DNA of 9,653 bases from an uncultured Clostridia bacterium (GCA_946409885.1 CAMJYF010000039.1:1-9653); one strand, 5' to 3'; counted from the first letter of the stretch, positions 1-6,893 are shown. Numbers and translations: made by a program. Notes: a model not told the origin generated them from the letters alone.

Positions 1-1611
1 GTCCGGAATCGTGATGGCGGTAAGCCCGGTACAGCCGGAAAAACCGTTCAGTGATTTCACCGACGAGGGGATGGCGATCTCCTTCAGGGCCGTTCTGCCG
101 GAAAACGCGTTGTAGACGATGGCGGTGACGCCGTCCGGCAGCACGCTGGCGCTGCCGCCCAACACGACCGCTTTCGTTTCCTTTTCGATCACACAGTCGC
201 CCTCGCTGTAATAAACGGGGTTGTCGGCGTGGACCGCGCCCCGCTCCAGCGAGGAACAACCGGCAAAGGCCGAATCGCTGAGGGTGGCGACGTTTTGGGG
301 GATCGTGATCTCCTTCAGCGCGGCGCAATCCATGAACGCGCCGCTCAAAATGGCCGTCAGGCTGTCCGGCAGCGCAATCTGTTCCAGTTTTTCGCAGCCC
401 TGGAACGCATAGTACTCGATTGTTTTCAGCCCTTCCGGCAGAACCGCTTCCCTGAGGCTTGCGCAGCCGGCGAAGGTGTTGGATTGAATGACGGTGACCG
501 CTTTCGGAACGCGGACGCTTTCCAGACTGCGGCAGCGTGTAAACGCATGGTAGCCGATCTCCGTAACGCTTTCGGGAATCGTGATCTTTTTCAGGTTGGT
601 TTGCTCATAAAACGCCTCGCTGTAAATCTGCGTGGTTCCGTCCTTCAGCGTCAGCGCCGCGCCGGGCTTCATCTCTCCCTTGTACCGGTAGGCGATTTTG
701 CCCACGTAGACCATGCCGTCCGGCTGCGACTGGAACCAGGGCCAGTTATGGTAATAGGGCAGCGCGTCGTCACCGATAGAAGCGATGCTGTCCGGGAAGT
801 TGACCTTTGCCAGATTGCGGCAGGAATAGAGGGCGTATCTTCCGATGGACAGCAGCCCCTCCGGCAGGGTCAGGCCGACCAGCCCGCCGCAGTTCTGGAA
901 GGCGTAATCGGCGATGCGCACCGTGCCGGCCTTGACGGTCAGCGTCGTGTTTTCCGGCATGACGCCCGCCTCATAATCGGAGGGGACTTTGCCGGAGACA
1001 GGCTGCGGGGCGCCCTTGTATTTGTAAAGCACCTTGCCGAAATAGACGATGCCTTCCGGCTGCGCCGCGTACCAGGCGGTTCGATAGAACGCGTTGTAAC
1101 CCACGTCGGTCACCCCGGCGGGCGGGGTCAGCGTTTTCAGCTTTTCATTGTACGCGAACGCGTATTTTCCAACGGTTTCCAGCTTTTTGGGCAGGCCCAC
1201 CTCCGTCAGCTCGTCGCAGCTCATAAACGCGTAGTCGCCGATCGTTTTCACGTTCTCCGGCAGGGCTATCTTTTGCAGGCCATCGCAGCCATAGAACGCG
1301 TTTTCGCCGATGGTTTTCACGGTCTTGGGCAGCGCTACGGTTTCCAGCCCCGGGCAGAGGGAGAACGCGGCGTACACAATCTCGGTCACGCCGTCGGGCA
1401 CGGTGACGCTCTGCAGGTTTTTGCACTGGGAGAAGGCGCCCTCGGGAACGGTGGTGACGCCCTTGCCGATCTTCACATCCCGCACCGTGTCTTTCTTGAA
1501 CCAGGGGGCTTCGCCGTAGGCGTAGTCGGTCATGGGACCGGAGCCGGCGATCTCCAGCAGGCCGCTGTTCCACAGGGTGTAGGTGACTTTATCGCCGCAG
1601 GAGCCGGTTTC
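1..1611 (-). repeat. BspA-type leucine-rich repeat array (LRR_5-like), continuing off the window
   Basis: From residue 1756 on, an opening module (SCGDKVTYTLWNSGLLEIAG) leads into repeats of 23 residues with the pattern I-G-x-x-A-F-x-x-C-x-x-L-x-x-[IV]-x-[IL]-P. The Phe of the AF pair recurs at 1815, 1838, 1861, 1884, 1907 and 1930, then at 1993, and again at 2089, 2112, 2135, 2158, 2181 and 2204. Insert modules break the array at about 1933-1975 and 2044-2072 (W[YF]xxQP[ED]G[IM]VYxGK, then Y[KR]YKG) and at about 2216-2252 (VYYSEGDCVIEKETKAVVLG). Such arrays form solenoid binding surfaces in adhesins. The last visible repeat is two residues short. Confidence 0.92.
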
Positions 1612-4600
1612 GGCCACGGCCAGCTTCGGGGTCGTTTCCTTTTTCGTGTCGCCGCAGCTCTTGCAGGTATAGGTGATTTCGCCCTCTGCTGTTGCGGTGG
1701 AGGCTTTGGTCACCTTGCCGATATCCCAGTCGTGCTCCGTTCTTTTGGGGATGATTTCCGTGCGCACGACCTGCCCGCAGAGGTAGCAGGTGTAGGCCAT
1801 CTCGCCCTCTTCCTTACAGGTGGCGGGTTTGGTCACCCGGCCGTTATCCGGATTGTGCCCGGTCGGGTCAATGGTGTAGGTACCGCTGACAAAGCCGCAG
1901 ATATCGCAGACCCATTCGCCCTGGCCGGGTTCCGTGCAGGAAGCGGGGGTAACGGTAACGCCGGAATAGACATGCGAGTGGGTATGGGCGCTTGGATCGG
2001 GAGAGTATATAAACTGGCCGAACTTGTAACCGATGATCGCCTGCCCGTATTTGTCATAGCCGAGGATCTTGTTGCCGAAGCTGTCATACAGCCCGTCGTC
2101 TGCCCGCGTGGGCAGCTCCGGGGTCGGCGCCTCACCGATTTGGAAGCTCTCGTTCACGGTTCTTTCATTGCCGTTGATGTCCTTCAGCTTGCCGGTCACG
2201 GTGACGACCGTTCCGGGGGCCAAGGTAAACTGGAAGGAAGCGAACGCAAACCGCTCGGCGTTTACCTTTCCTTCGACCCCTTTCGCCGTGGCCCAGGCGG
2301 CGCTGTCCCACAGATTTTCCTGGAAATAGAAACCGTAAACGATGCGATCGGAAGTGCTGTTATTTATGTCATAAATAAACTTGTTTTCACTTCTGCTTAC
2401 TTTTCCGGCGTCCGCTCCGGCGTTGCAGCCGACGTATTGCAATGTGTTGTTGGAGGAGGTAAAGGTCAGCTGACCGCTTTCGATACCGACGCAGTCGATA
2501 AAGCTGGCGCTGATAACGGCGTCCGTTCCTTCAAATCTTGTCAGGGTAAAGGCGACGGGGCCGTTTTCATTGAGCGGCCGGTAGCTGGGGTGGGTGGTAG
2601 TCACGGGAGCGGGAGGCTCCGTCGTTTTTGGTTCTGTGGAGGGTTCCGTGGGCTTGGGCTTCTGCGTTGTGGGTTCGGCGACCGACGATCCCAGTACAAA
2701 GCTGGTGCTGACCGGAACGGTCACGTCGCCAAAGCGCAGCTCGCCTGTCACGGTAATAACGGCGCCCGGATCGGCGGTAAAGGTGAAGCGGGCAAATTCA
2801 AAGTTTTCGCCGTTGACCGGGGCGTCGGCGTTTTCGTCCGCCGCCCATGCGGCGCTGTCCCAAAGGCTTTCTTTGAAATAACAAAGGAATTCCATGGGGT
2901 TAATGGAGGCGTTGAACTGGAAGGAGAAAGCGTTATCAACATCGCCGATGTTTTTAGCGTCGGTTCCGTTTTTCTTGACAATCTTTGTGACGGTTCCATC
3001 GGGATAAGAAAGATACAGCTTGCTGCTTTTCAGCCCGACGCAGTTGACAAAGGAGGCGCTGACGGTAACGTTCCCCGCGGCCGCGTCATATTCTCCCACG
3101 TCAAACACGACGGAGGCGTCCTGCCAGCCGATCAGGAAGCTGTCGCTTACCGTCACCGTTGTTGTGCCAAAGCGCAGCTCGCCTGTTACGGATACCACCG
3201 TGCCGCGTTCCGCCGTAAAGACATACTGCGCAAACTCAAACCGCTCGCCGTTGACCGACCCGTAGGCATCGCCGTCCGCCGCCCACGCAGCGCTGTCCCA
3301 CAGGTAGTTTTTGAAATAGAAGCCGAATTTTGCCGGGTTGGAGCCGCTGTTGAATTCGGAGTAGAAAGCGTTATCAACGTCGCCGATGTTCTTTGCGTCG
3401 GTTCCGTTTTTCTTGATAATCTTTGTGACGGTTCCGTCGGGATAGGAGAAGGACAGCCAGCCGGAGGTGAGCCCCACGCAATCGGCGAAACTGGCGGCAA
3501 CCGTCGTTTGGCCGTCCACGTACTCACCTACGGAGAACTCGACGGAGGGAGAGGAGGGCGTCGGCACGTTCGTCAGTTCAGAATCGTCGGTAGAAAGCCT
3601 GACAGCGGCGCGGAGGATCTTTCTCGCGTCGGCGGAGGTTATCGTGCCGTCCTTATCAAAGTCCGCGCTGCGGAAAGCGGAGGTGCTGGGATGGAAGCTT
3701 TCCAGCTCCACCGAGGCCCGCAGCGTCAGCCGCGCGTCGGCGGAGGTGATCTTGCCGTCGCCGTCCACGTCGCCGGGGTCCCGCGGGGGAGTCCCGATCG
3801 TCTGCTGCACCGGAACGACGGTATCGCCGAAGCACAGCTCGCCGGTCACGACAAGATACAGGCCGCTGCCGGTACAGGTGAACTGCGCCATCTCAAAACG
3901 TTCGCCGTTGACCGCCTGATCCGCGCCGTCGGCCGCCGCCCACGCAGCGCTGTCCCACAGGTAATCCTTGAAATAGAAGCCGAATCTTGCCGGGTTGGCG
4001 CCGCTGTTGCATTCGGAGGCGAAATAGTTATCAACGTCGCCGATGTTTTTGGCGTCGGTTCCGTTTTTCTTTGTGATCTTTGTGATGGTTCCGTCGGGAT
4101 AGGAGAAGGTGAGATAGCCGGAGGTGAGCCCCACACAATCGACAAGACTGGCGACAACCGTTGCTTTGCCGTCCGCGTACTCACCCACGGAGAAACTGAC
4201 GGAGGGAGAGGAGGGCTTCGGCAGGCCGGTGGATTCCTCAAAGCTGTCGGAAACCAGTCCGACGCATCTGCGGAGGATCAGCCGCGCGTCGGCGGGCTTT
4301 ATTTCGCCGTCGCCGGTGCAATCCGCCCCGCGGAACGGTGCGGAACCGGCCTCAAACTGTTCCAGCCCCACGGCAGCCCGCAGCGTCAGGCGCGCGTCGG
4401 CAGCGGTTGCCTTGCCGTCGCCGTCCACGTCGCCTTTTAAGTATTCTTCGGTTTCAGTCGTCTCGTCGCCGCAGACGGAGCAGGTGAAGGTGACGACCAC
4501 GGTTCCGTCGTCCAGCGTCTGCAGCCCGGTCTCCTGATAATCATGTTCCCCGGTGGCGGGGATGATCTCCTGCCTGGTCTCGCCGCATCTGGCGCACTCG

Positions 4601-6876
4601 TAGACGGTATAGCCGTCCTGGCCGCAGGTGGGGGCGACGCTCTTGTCCGGCGCTTCCGCAAAGCGGTGCGCGTCGATGGCTTTCGCGATGGGTGTTCCGA
4701 CGTAGTGGCCGTTTTTGGTATCGTAAGAGCCGCTCAGCGCCTCGGTGCAGCTCAGGTCCTTTTCAAAACCGGCGGATGCGCCGCAGGTGTGGCTGAACAG
4801 GGCGGTCAGGGCGCGGTCAACAGCGCCGATCACGCCTTTGGAAAATGGAGCGTTGAACAGGTTGTTCCCGTTGGTGTTCTTTTCAAACACGTTCACAACG
4901 GCCGCAACGTCGCCGTTGAACAGGTTGCCCAGCAGGGCGTCGAACAGCAGCGTTTCCGTATCCAGCCGGAAGGTCTCGTCGCTGACGTTGTTCAGGAAGG
5001 AAAAATCAAACAGGTCGTTGAGAATGACGTTGGCTTTGTAGAAAGGCCCGTAGCCGTCGTATTCGCCGCGCCGGGCGGTAACGTGGCTGACGGTCACCGC
5101 CGGGACCCCCTTGACGAAGCCGATGGCCCAATCCACGATCTCGTCAAGGTAGTCCTTCCACGTCCAGTCGGATTTCGCGGCGGCCAGCGTAAAGTGGGTC
5201 TGCGCCTTCTGCTGGTCAAGGCTGTAGGCCAGCAGCCTGACCGCGGCGTTCATGGAAAGGTCAACGCACTGCCGGTCACTCAGGGAGGCGATGGCGTCCG
5301 CGTTGATGTCCGCCGCGGCGTCCCGCGCGGAAAAGCCGTTGGTGAACCAGCCCAGCAGATCGGGGTTGCTGAGATAGTATTTCATGGCCACGGCGCACAG
5401 CTGGGCAGGGGTGCGCGCGTTGTGCAGCAGATCCGGCTCTTTGGCGTAGGCGTCCTTGAACCAGACGGGGAAGAAGAGCTTCAGCACGGCGGCCTCCATT
5501 TCGGGCAGCGCCATGCTCTTTACGGCGTCCGCGGTGAACGCGGTGAAGTCAAACCCGAGGTCGCCGCTGTGAGCGGCCAGGATCGGCAGCACGTAGCGGC
5601 ACAGCTTTGTCAGGTTGCCGTTCAGGTTGGCGTTGGTGCCCTTAACGGGGGCGACGGCCTTAAAGGCATCCGGCGTCAGCATCGTCTTCATGCAGGTATA
5701 CAGGATATTGTTGAGCTGCCCCAAAATGCCGGTCGTTTCCGCGTCCTTGAATGCCGCGTCAAAGGTCGAGTCTGTAAAGAGATAATCGAAATTGAAGAAT
5801 TCTTTCACGGCTTCATTTCCCTTCAACTCCGCGATCTGCTCTTTCAGCGCGCCGTTCAGCGTGGTCTCCGCGAAATGGTTGAGGAACGCTTTGCCGTATT
5901 TGTCCAGCAGGCCGTAGAAAGACAGGTTCAGCGCCGCCTTTGCGTCGGACTGCGGCGCCACGTACAGCGGATCGTCCGCCGACTGTTTGCTTTCGCCGCT
6001 GAGCGCAAGGATCAGCGCGGAAGCCAGCAGCTCGTCGGCAGAATAAGAGGCGTAGGGGGAAGCGCCCCAGCCGCCCTTGGGGTTGTCCACGATGCTCGGT
6101 TTTTCGGCAAACTGGTCCACCAGCCGACAGTAGAGCATTCCTTTGAGATAGTCGGGCAGGTTTTTGACGACCGTGTTCAGCGCCTCCACGCTGTCGCCAA
6201 TGAGGTTCAGCAATACGCTGCCCAGCCGGATACCGTTGCTGCCGAAGCCGCCGGTGAGAAAGGCTTTCACGAGCTGCTGGTTGTCGTTGATCCACTGCTG
6301 CACAGCGTAGAGGAGATGCAGGCTTCCGCCGGAACGCTTCACGTTTTTCAGGGCGTCGCCTTTCAGGTTTTTCAGATCGCCAACCATGCTGCCGACAATC
6401 GCGTCGTTGTTGACTTTGCTGCAGATGGCATAAACGGTTTCGATAATACCGTCTACGGAGGACAGGTTCAGCTTTACGCCAAGCAGGTTGGCCACGCTGG
6501 TGACGGTGCTCCACGAGCTCTGCGTGGTGAGTTCCGCCGTCCATTCCGGCAGGTTGCCGTCCAGCCAGTCCAGCAGCGTTATGGCCAGCTGCTCGTCGGT
6601 CATCTGGAAGGTATCTTTGCCTTCGCCGCCGATATTGTCGCCCGCGAACTCATACAGGAGCCGCAGGGCCGTGCCGGTGACGTTGGCTTTGTCGTAGTTC
6701 AGGTTGGTGATGAGCCAGCCGGTCAGGTCGGCCAGATTCTTGTTCTGGATCAGTGTTTCCACGCTGGTCCGCGCCGCCGTGGGAACGGCGGCCGAAGCCA
6801 TGACGGAAACGCAGGAGGCGGAGAAAAACATCACCGCCGCCAGAAGCAGACTGATCAGTTTGGACGGTTTTTTCAT
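1..6876 (-). CDS. Giant secreted multidomain protein: helical domain, dockerins, cohesin-like domains, BspA-type LRRs (C terminus outside window)
   Basis: This is an open frame of 2292 codons from ATG at 6876 to the left edge, with no in-frame stop anywhere. The start is fixed by AAAGGAG ten bases upstream and by a signal peptide directly after it. Order of parts (residues): signal peptide 1-29; unrecognised helical region 31-698; CxxCG modules 745-807; dockerin 814-875; cohesin-like 892-1028; dockerin 1035-1094; cohesin-like 1111-1249 and 1253-1396; Thr/Pro linker 1397-1433; cohesin-like 1438-1581; YD..G repeat 1597-1620; CxxCG modules 1632-1750; BspA-type LRRs from 1756 on. Dockerins normally bind cohesins in cellulosome-type assemblies, and BspA-type LRRs are common in adhesins and surface proteins. 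An extracellular or surface binding role is therefore inferred; no catalytic domain is recognised. Two internal dockerins are odd, since most sit at a protein end. Any anchor such as LPXTG or SLH would lie off the window. The gene is transcribed alone, divergently from the hydrolase-like gene. Confidence 0.93.
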   Translation of the reverse strand, partial: MKKPSKLISLLLAAVMFFSASCVSVMASAAVPTAARTSVETLIQNKNLADLTGWLITNLNYDKANVTGTALRLLYEFAGDNIGGEGKDTFQMTDEQLAITLLDWLDGNLPEWTAELTTQSSWSTVTSVANLLGVKLNLSSVDGIIETVYAICSKVNNDAIVGSMVGDLKNLKGDALKNVKRSGGSLHLLYAVQQWINDNQQLVKAFLTGGFGSNGIRLGSVLLNLIGDSVEALNTVVKNLPDYLKGMLYCRLVDQFAEKPSIVDNPKGGWGASPYASYSADELLASALILALSGESKQSADDPLYVAPQSDAKAALNLSFYGLLDKYGKAFLNHFAETTLNGALKEQIAELKGNEAVKEFFNFDYLFTDSTFDAAFKDAETTGILGQLNNILYTCMKTMLTPDAFKAVAPVKGTNANLNGNLTKLCRYVLPILAAHSGDLGFDFTAFTADAVKSMALPEMEAAVLKLFFPVWFKDAYAKEPDLLHNARTPAQLCAVAMKYYLSNPDLLGWFTNGFSARDAAADINADAIASLSDRQCVDLSMNAAVRLLAYSLDQQKAQTHFTLAAAKSDWTWKDYLDEIVDWAIGFVKGVPAVTVSHVTARRGEYDGYGPFYKANVILNDLFDFSFLNNVSDETFRLDTETLLFDALLGNLFNGDVAAVVNVFEKNTNGNNLFNAPFSKGVIGAVDRALTALFSHTCGASAGFEKDLSCTEALSGSYDTKNGHYVGTPIAKAIDAHRFAEAPDKSVAPTCGQDGYTVYECARCGETRQEIIPATGEHDYQETGLQTLDDGTVVVTFTCSVCGDETTETEEYLKGDVDGDGKATAADARLTLRAAVGLEQFEAGSAPFRGADCTGDGEIKPADARLILRRCVGLVSDSFEESTGLPKPSSPSVSFSVGEYADGKATVVASLVDCVGLTSGYLTFSYPDGTITKITKKNGTDAKNIGDVDNYFASECNSGANPARFGFYFKDYLWDSAAWAAADGADQAVNGERFEMAQFTCTGSGLYLVVTGELCFGDTVVPVQQTIGTPPRDPGDVDGDGKITSADARLTLRASVELESFHPSTSAFRSADFDKDGTITSADARKILRAAVRLSTDDSELTNVPTPSSPSVEFSVGEYVDGQTTVAASFADCVGLTSGWLSFSYPDGTVTKIIKKNGTDAKNIGDVDNAFYSEFNSGSNPAKFGFYFKNYLWDSAAWAADGDAYGSVNGERFEFAQYVFTAERGTVVSVTGELRFGTTTVTVSDSFLIGWQDASVVFDVGEYDAAAGNVTVSASFVNCVGLKSSKLYLSYPDGTVTKIVKKNGTDAKNIGDVDNAFSFQFNASINPMEFLCYFKESLWDSAAWAADENADAPVNGENFEFARFTFTADPGAVITVTGELRFGDVTVPVSTSFVLGSSVAEPTTQKPKPTEPSTEPKTTEPPAPVTTTHPSYRPLNENGPVAFTLTRFEGTDAVISASFIDCVGIESGQLTFTSSNNTLQYVGCNAGADAGKVSRSENKFIYDINNSTSDRIVYGFYFQENLWDSAAWATAKGVEGKVNAERFAFASFQFTLAPGTVVTVTGKLKDINGNERTVNESFQIGEAPTPELPTRADDGLYDSFGNKILGYDKYGQAIIGYKFGQFIYSPDPSAHTHSHVYSGVTVTPASCTEPGQGEWVCDICGFVSGTYTIDPTGHNPDNGRVTKPATCKEEGEMAYTCYLCGQVVRTEIIPKRTEHDWDIGKVTKASTATAEGEITYTCKSCGDTKKETTPKLAVAETGSCGDKVTYTLWNSGLLEIAGSGPMTDYAYGEAPWFKKDTVRDVKIGKGVTTVPEGAFSQCKNLQSVTVPDGVTEIVYAAFSLCPGLETVALPKTVKTIGENAFYGCDGLQKIALPENVKTIGDYAFMSCDELTEVGLPKKLETVGKYAFAYNEKLKTLTPPAGVTDVGYNAFYRTAWYAAQPEGIVYFGKVLYKYKGAPQPVSGKVPSDYEAGVMPENTTLTVKAGTVRIADYAFQNCGGLVGLTLPEGLLSIGRYALYSCRNLAKVNFPDSIASIGDDALPYYHNWPWFQSQPDGMVYVGKIAYRYKGEMKPGAALTLKDGTTQIYSEAFYEQTNLKKITIPESVTEIGYHAFTRCRSLESVRVPKAVTVIQSNTFAGCASLREAVLPEGLKTIEYYAFQGCEKLEQIALPDSLTAILSGAFMDCAALKEITIPQNVATLSDSAFAGCSSLERGAVHADNPVYYSEGDCVIEKETKAVVLGGSASVLPDGVTAIVYNAFSGRTALKEIAIPSSVKSLNGFSGCTGLTAITIPD
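1627..1983 (-). other. CxxCG zinc-ribbon-like modules, second block (three units)
   Basis: Residues 1632-1750 hold three units of the same type as the first block. Unit 1 has HSH then C1647, C1657 and C1660; unit 2 has H1674, C1687, C1697 and C1700; unit 3 has H1715, C1738 and C1741. In unit 3 the lone first cysteine is replaced (STATAEG instead of the expected T-C), so a four-ligand site would be incomplete there. The block connects the cohesin-like part to the LRR array. Confidence 0.75.
2017..2088 (-). repeat. Short YD..G..I.GY tandem motif
   Basis: Residues 1597-1620 read YDSFGNKILGYDKYGQAIIG then YKFG: about ten-residue units of Y-[DK]-x-[FY]-G followed by a hydrophobic pair and Gly. 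There are two clear units and a third partial one. The motif sits between cohesin-like domain 4 and the second CxxCG block and has no function I can name. Confidence 0.55.
2134..2565 (-). other. Cohesin-like beta-sandwich domain 4 (divergent copy)
   Basis: Residues 1438-1581 keep the frame of the family (SASFIDCVGIESGQLTF, YFQENLWDSAAWA, VNAERFAFASFQF, VVTVTGKL), but the middle differs: the KKNGTDAKNIGDVDN segment is replaced by an unrelated Asn/Ser-rich stretch. It is the oldest or fastest-changing copy of the four. The conserved cysteine is C1462, with a second at C1484. Confidence 0.55.
2578..2688 (-). other. Thr/Pro-rich linker
   Basis: Residues 1397-1433 are dominated by Thr, Pro, Glu and Lys (for example EPTTQKPKPTEPSTEPKTTE), followed by APVTTTHPS. 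This is a typical extended and possibly glycosylated linker of secreted Clostridia multidomain proteins. It separates the three near-identical cohesin-like copies from the divergent fourth. Confidence 0.85.
2689..3120 (-). other. Cohesin-like beta-sandwich domain 3
   Basis: Residues 1253-1396 carry the same motif order (FDVGEY, NCVGLKSSKLYLSYPDGTV, KKNGTDAKNIGDVDN, YFKESLWDSAAW, VNGENFEFAR, VTGELRFG). It follows copy 2 after only a few residues, with no dockerin between, so it was duplicated or retained without the dockerin half. The conserved cysteine is C1279. Confidence 0.6.
3130..3546 (-). other. Cohesin-like beta-sandwich domain 2
   Basis: Residues 1111-1249 are very similar to copy 1: FSVGEY, DCVGLTSGWLSFSYPDGTV, KKNGTDAKNIGDVDN, FYFKNYLWDSAAW, VNGERFEFAQ and VTGELRFG occur in the same order and spacing. 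The single cysteine (C1133) is the conserved one. It directly follows dockerin 2, as copy 1 follows dockerin 1, so dockerin plus cohesin-like domain was duplicated as one unit. Confidence 0.62.
3595..3774 (-). other. Dockerin type I domain 2 (internal)
   Basis: Residues 1035-1094 hold two complete F-hand loops: GDVDGDGKITSADARLTLR (D1036, D1038, D1040, D1047) and ADFDKDGTITSADARKILR (D1072, D1074, D1076, D1083). All calcium positions are filled, unlike dockerin 1. Both loops have Ser-Ala at positions 10-11, giving the near two-fold symmetry known for dual-mode dockerins. It starts 220 residues after dockerin 1 and is closely similar to it in DNA as well, so the two are duplicates. Confidence 0.92.
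3793..4203 (-). other. Cohesin-like beta-sandwich domain 1
   Basis: Residues 892-1028 look like a cohesin-type fold. They run from FSVGEY through a DCVGLTSGYLTFSYPDGT segment resembling the cohesin stretch leading to 'YDP', and end in a hydrophobic strand with VVTGEL. The signature shared with the other three copies is YFKDYLWDSAAW near 968-979. This copy carries additional cysteines (956, 1001, 1015) beyond the conserved C914. Assignment is by pattern only; a different carbohydrate-binding or Ig-like sandwich is possible. Confidence 0.6.
4252..4437 (-). other. Dockerin type I domain 1 (internal)
   Basis: Residues 814-875 hold two F-hand calcium loops. Loop 1 (GDVDGDGKATAADARLTLR) has D816, D818, D820 and D827 at loop positions 1, 3, 5 and 12. 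Loop 2 has D852, D856 and D863, but Thr854 at position 3 where Asp/Asn is usual. Both loops continue into an ARLxLRxxVGL helix. The loop 10-11 pairs, which affect cohesin choice in known dockerins, are AA and PA. Two cysteines (853, 871) are unusual for a dockerin. Confidence 0.9.
4456..4644 (-). other. CxxCG zinc-ribbon-like modules, first block
   Basis: Residues 745-807 hold one full module, with TCG (C751) then ECARCG (C761, C764) and GEH, followed by a second, degenerate one with FTCSVCG (C799, C802). The pattern, one Cys, about ten residues, CxxCG, then P-A-x-G-H, is common in Clostridia surface proteins, where it sits as a linker module next to dockerins or LRRs. Zinc binding is plausible from the Cys/His spacing but is not shown. 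Confidence 0.7.
4783..6786 (-). other. Unrecognised large alpha-helical N-terminal domain
   Basis: Residues 31-698 match no family I can name. The sequence is rich in Leu, Ala, Asn and Asp, with regularly spaced amphipathic helices and few prolines, and it is nearly free of cysteine. Several helices share a similar cap: Ser/Thr, then acidic or small residues, then Q/E-L, as in MTDEQLAITLLDWL (from residue 92), YSADELLASALILAL (from 278), RTPAQLCAVAMKYYL (from 488) and SDRQCVDLSMNAAVRLL (from 533). This hints at a degenerate helical repeat. There are no membrane segments and no visible catalytic motif. It comes right after the signal peptide, so it is probably extracellular. An all-helical binding or spacer domain is a guess. 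Confidence 0.6.
6790..6876 (-). other. Signal peptide (Sec type)
   Basis: Residues 1-29 have a basic start (MKKPSK), a hydrophobic core (LISLLLAAVMFF) and a small-residue end with an A-S-A site at 27-29 before AVP, typical for signal peptidase I. A cysteine at residue 22 is preceded by S-A-S, which is a poor lipobox because the -3 position is Ser rather than Leu. Export as a soluble or wall-attached protein is therefore preferred over a lipoprotein. Confidence 0.9.
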
Positions 6877-6886
6877 ACACACATTA

Positions 6887-6893
6887 CTCCTTT
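6887..6893 (-). promoter_or_regulatory. Ribosome binding site of the giant gene
   Basis: On the minus strand AAAGGAG lies ten bases before the ATG at 6876. This supports that start over an out-of-frame ATG two codons' length upstream. Confidence 0.85.

Larger units (their letters stand above)
3130..4437 (-). repeat. Tandem duplication: dockerin + cohesin-like unit (period about 660 bp)
   Basis: The unit 3793-4437 (dockerin 1 + cohesin-like 1) and the unit 3130-3774 (dockerin 2 + cohesin-like 2) have matching landmarks 219-220 residues apart. DNA similarity is high: for the 108 bases starting at the GTTATCAACG near 4027 and near 3370, I count about ten differences. Part of the same core recurs a third time near 2932 in cohesin-like domain 3. 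Confidence 0.85.

Noticed and set aside
1..1611. CRISPR-like or simple DNA repeat array because of regular spacing
   Set aside because: The periodicity is 69 bases (23 codons), in frame, with variable DNA; it is explained by BspA-type LRR protein repeats.
229..4440. Plus-strand open frame of 1403 codons
   Set aside because: It is the codon-aligned antisense of the giant minus-strand gene and is open only because that gene avoids TTA, CTA and TCA. Its translation has no recognisable domain and it begins with GTG without a ribosome binding site, whereas the minus strand gives clear dockerins and LRRs.
6790..6876. Lipoprotein signal in the giant protein (Cys22)
   Set aside because: The residues before Cys22 are S-A-S, lacking the usual Leu at -3, and a good A-S-A signal peptidase I site follows at 27-29.
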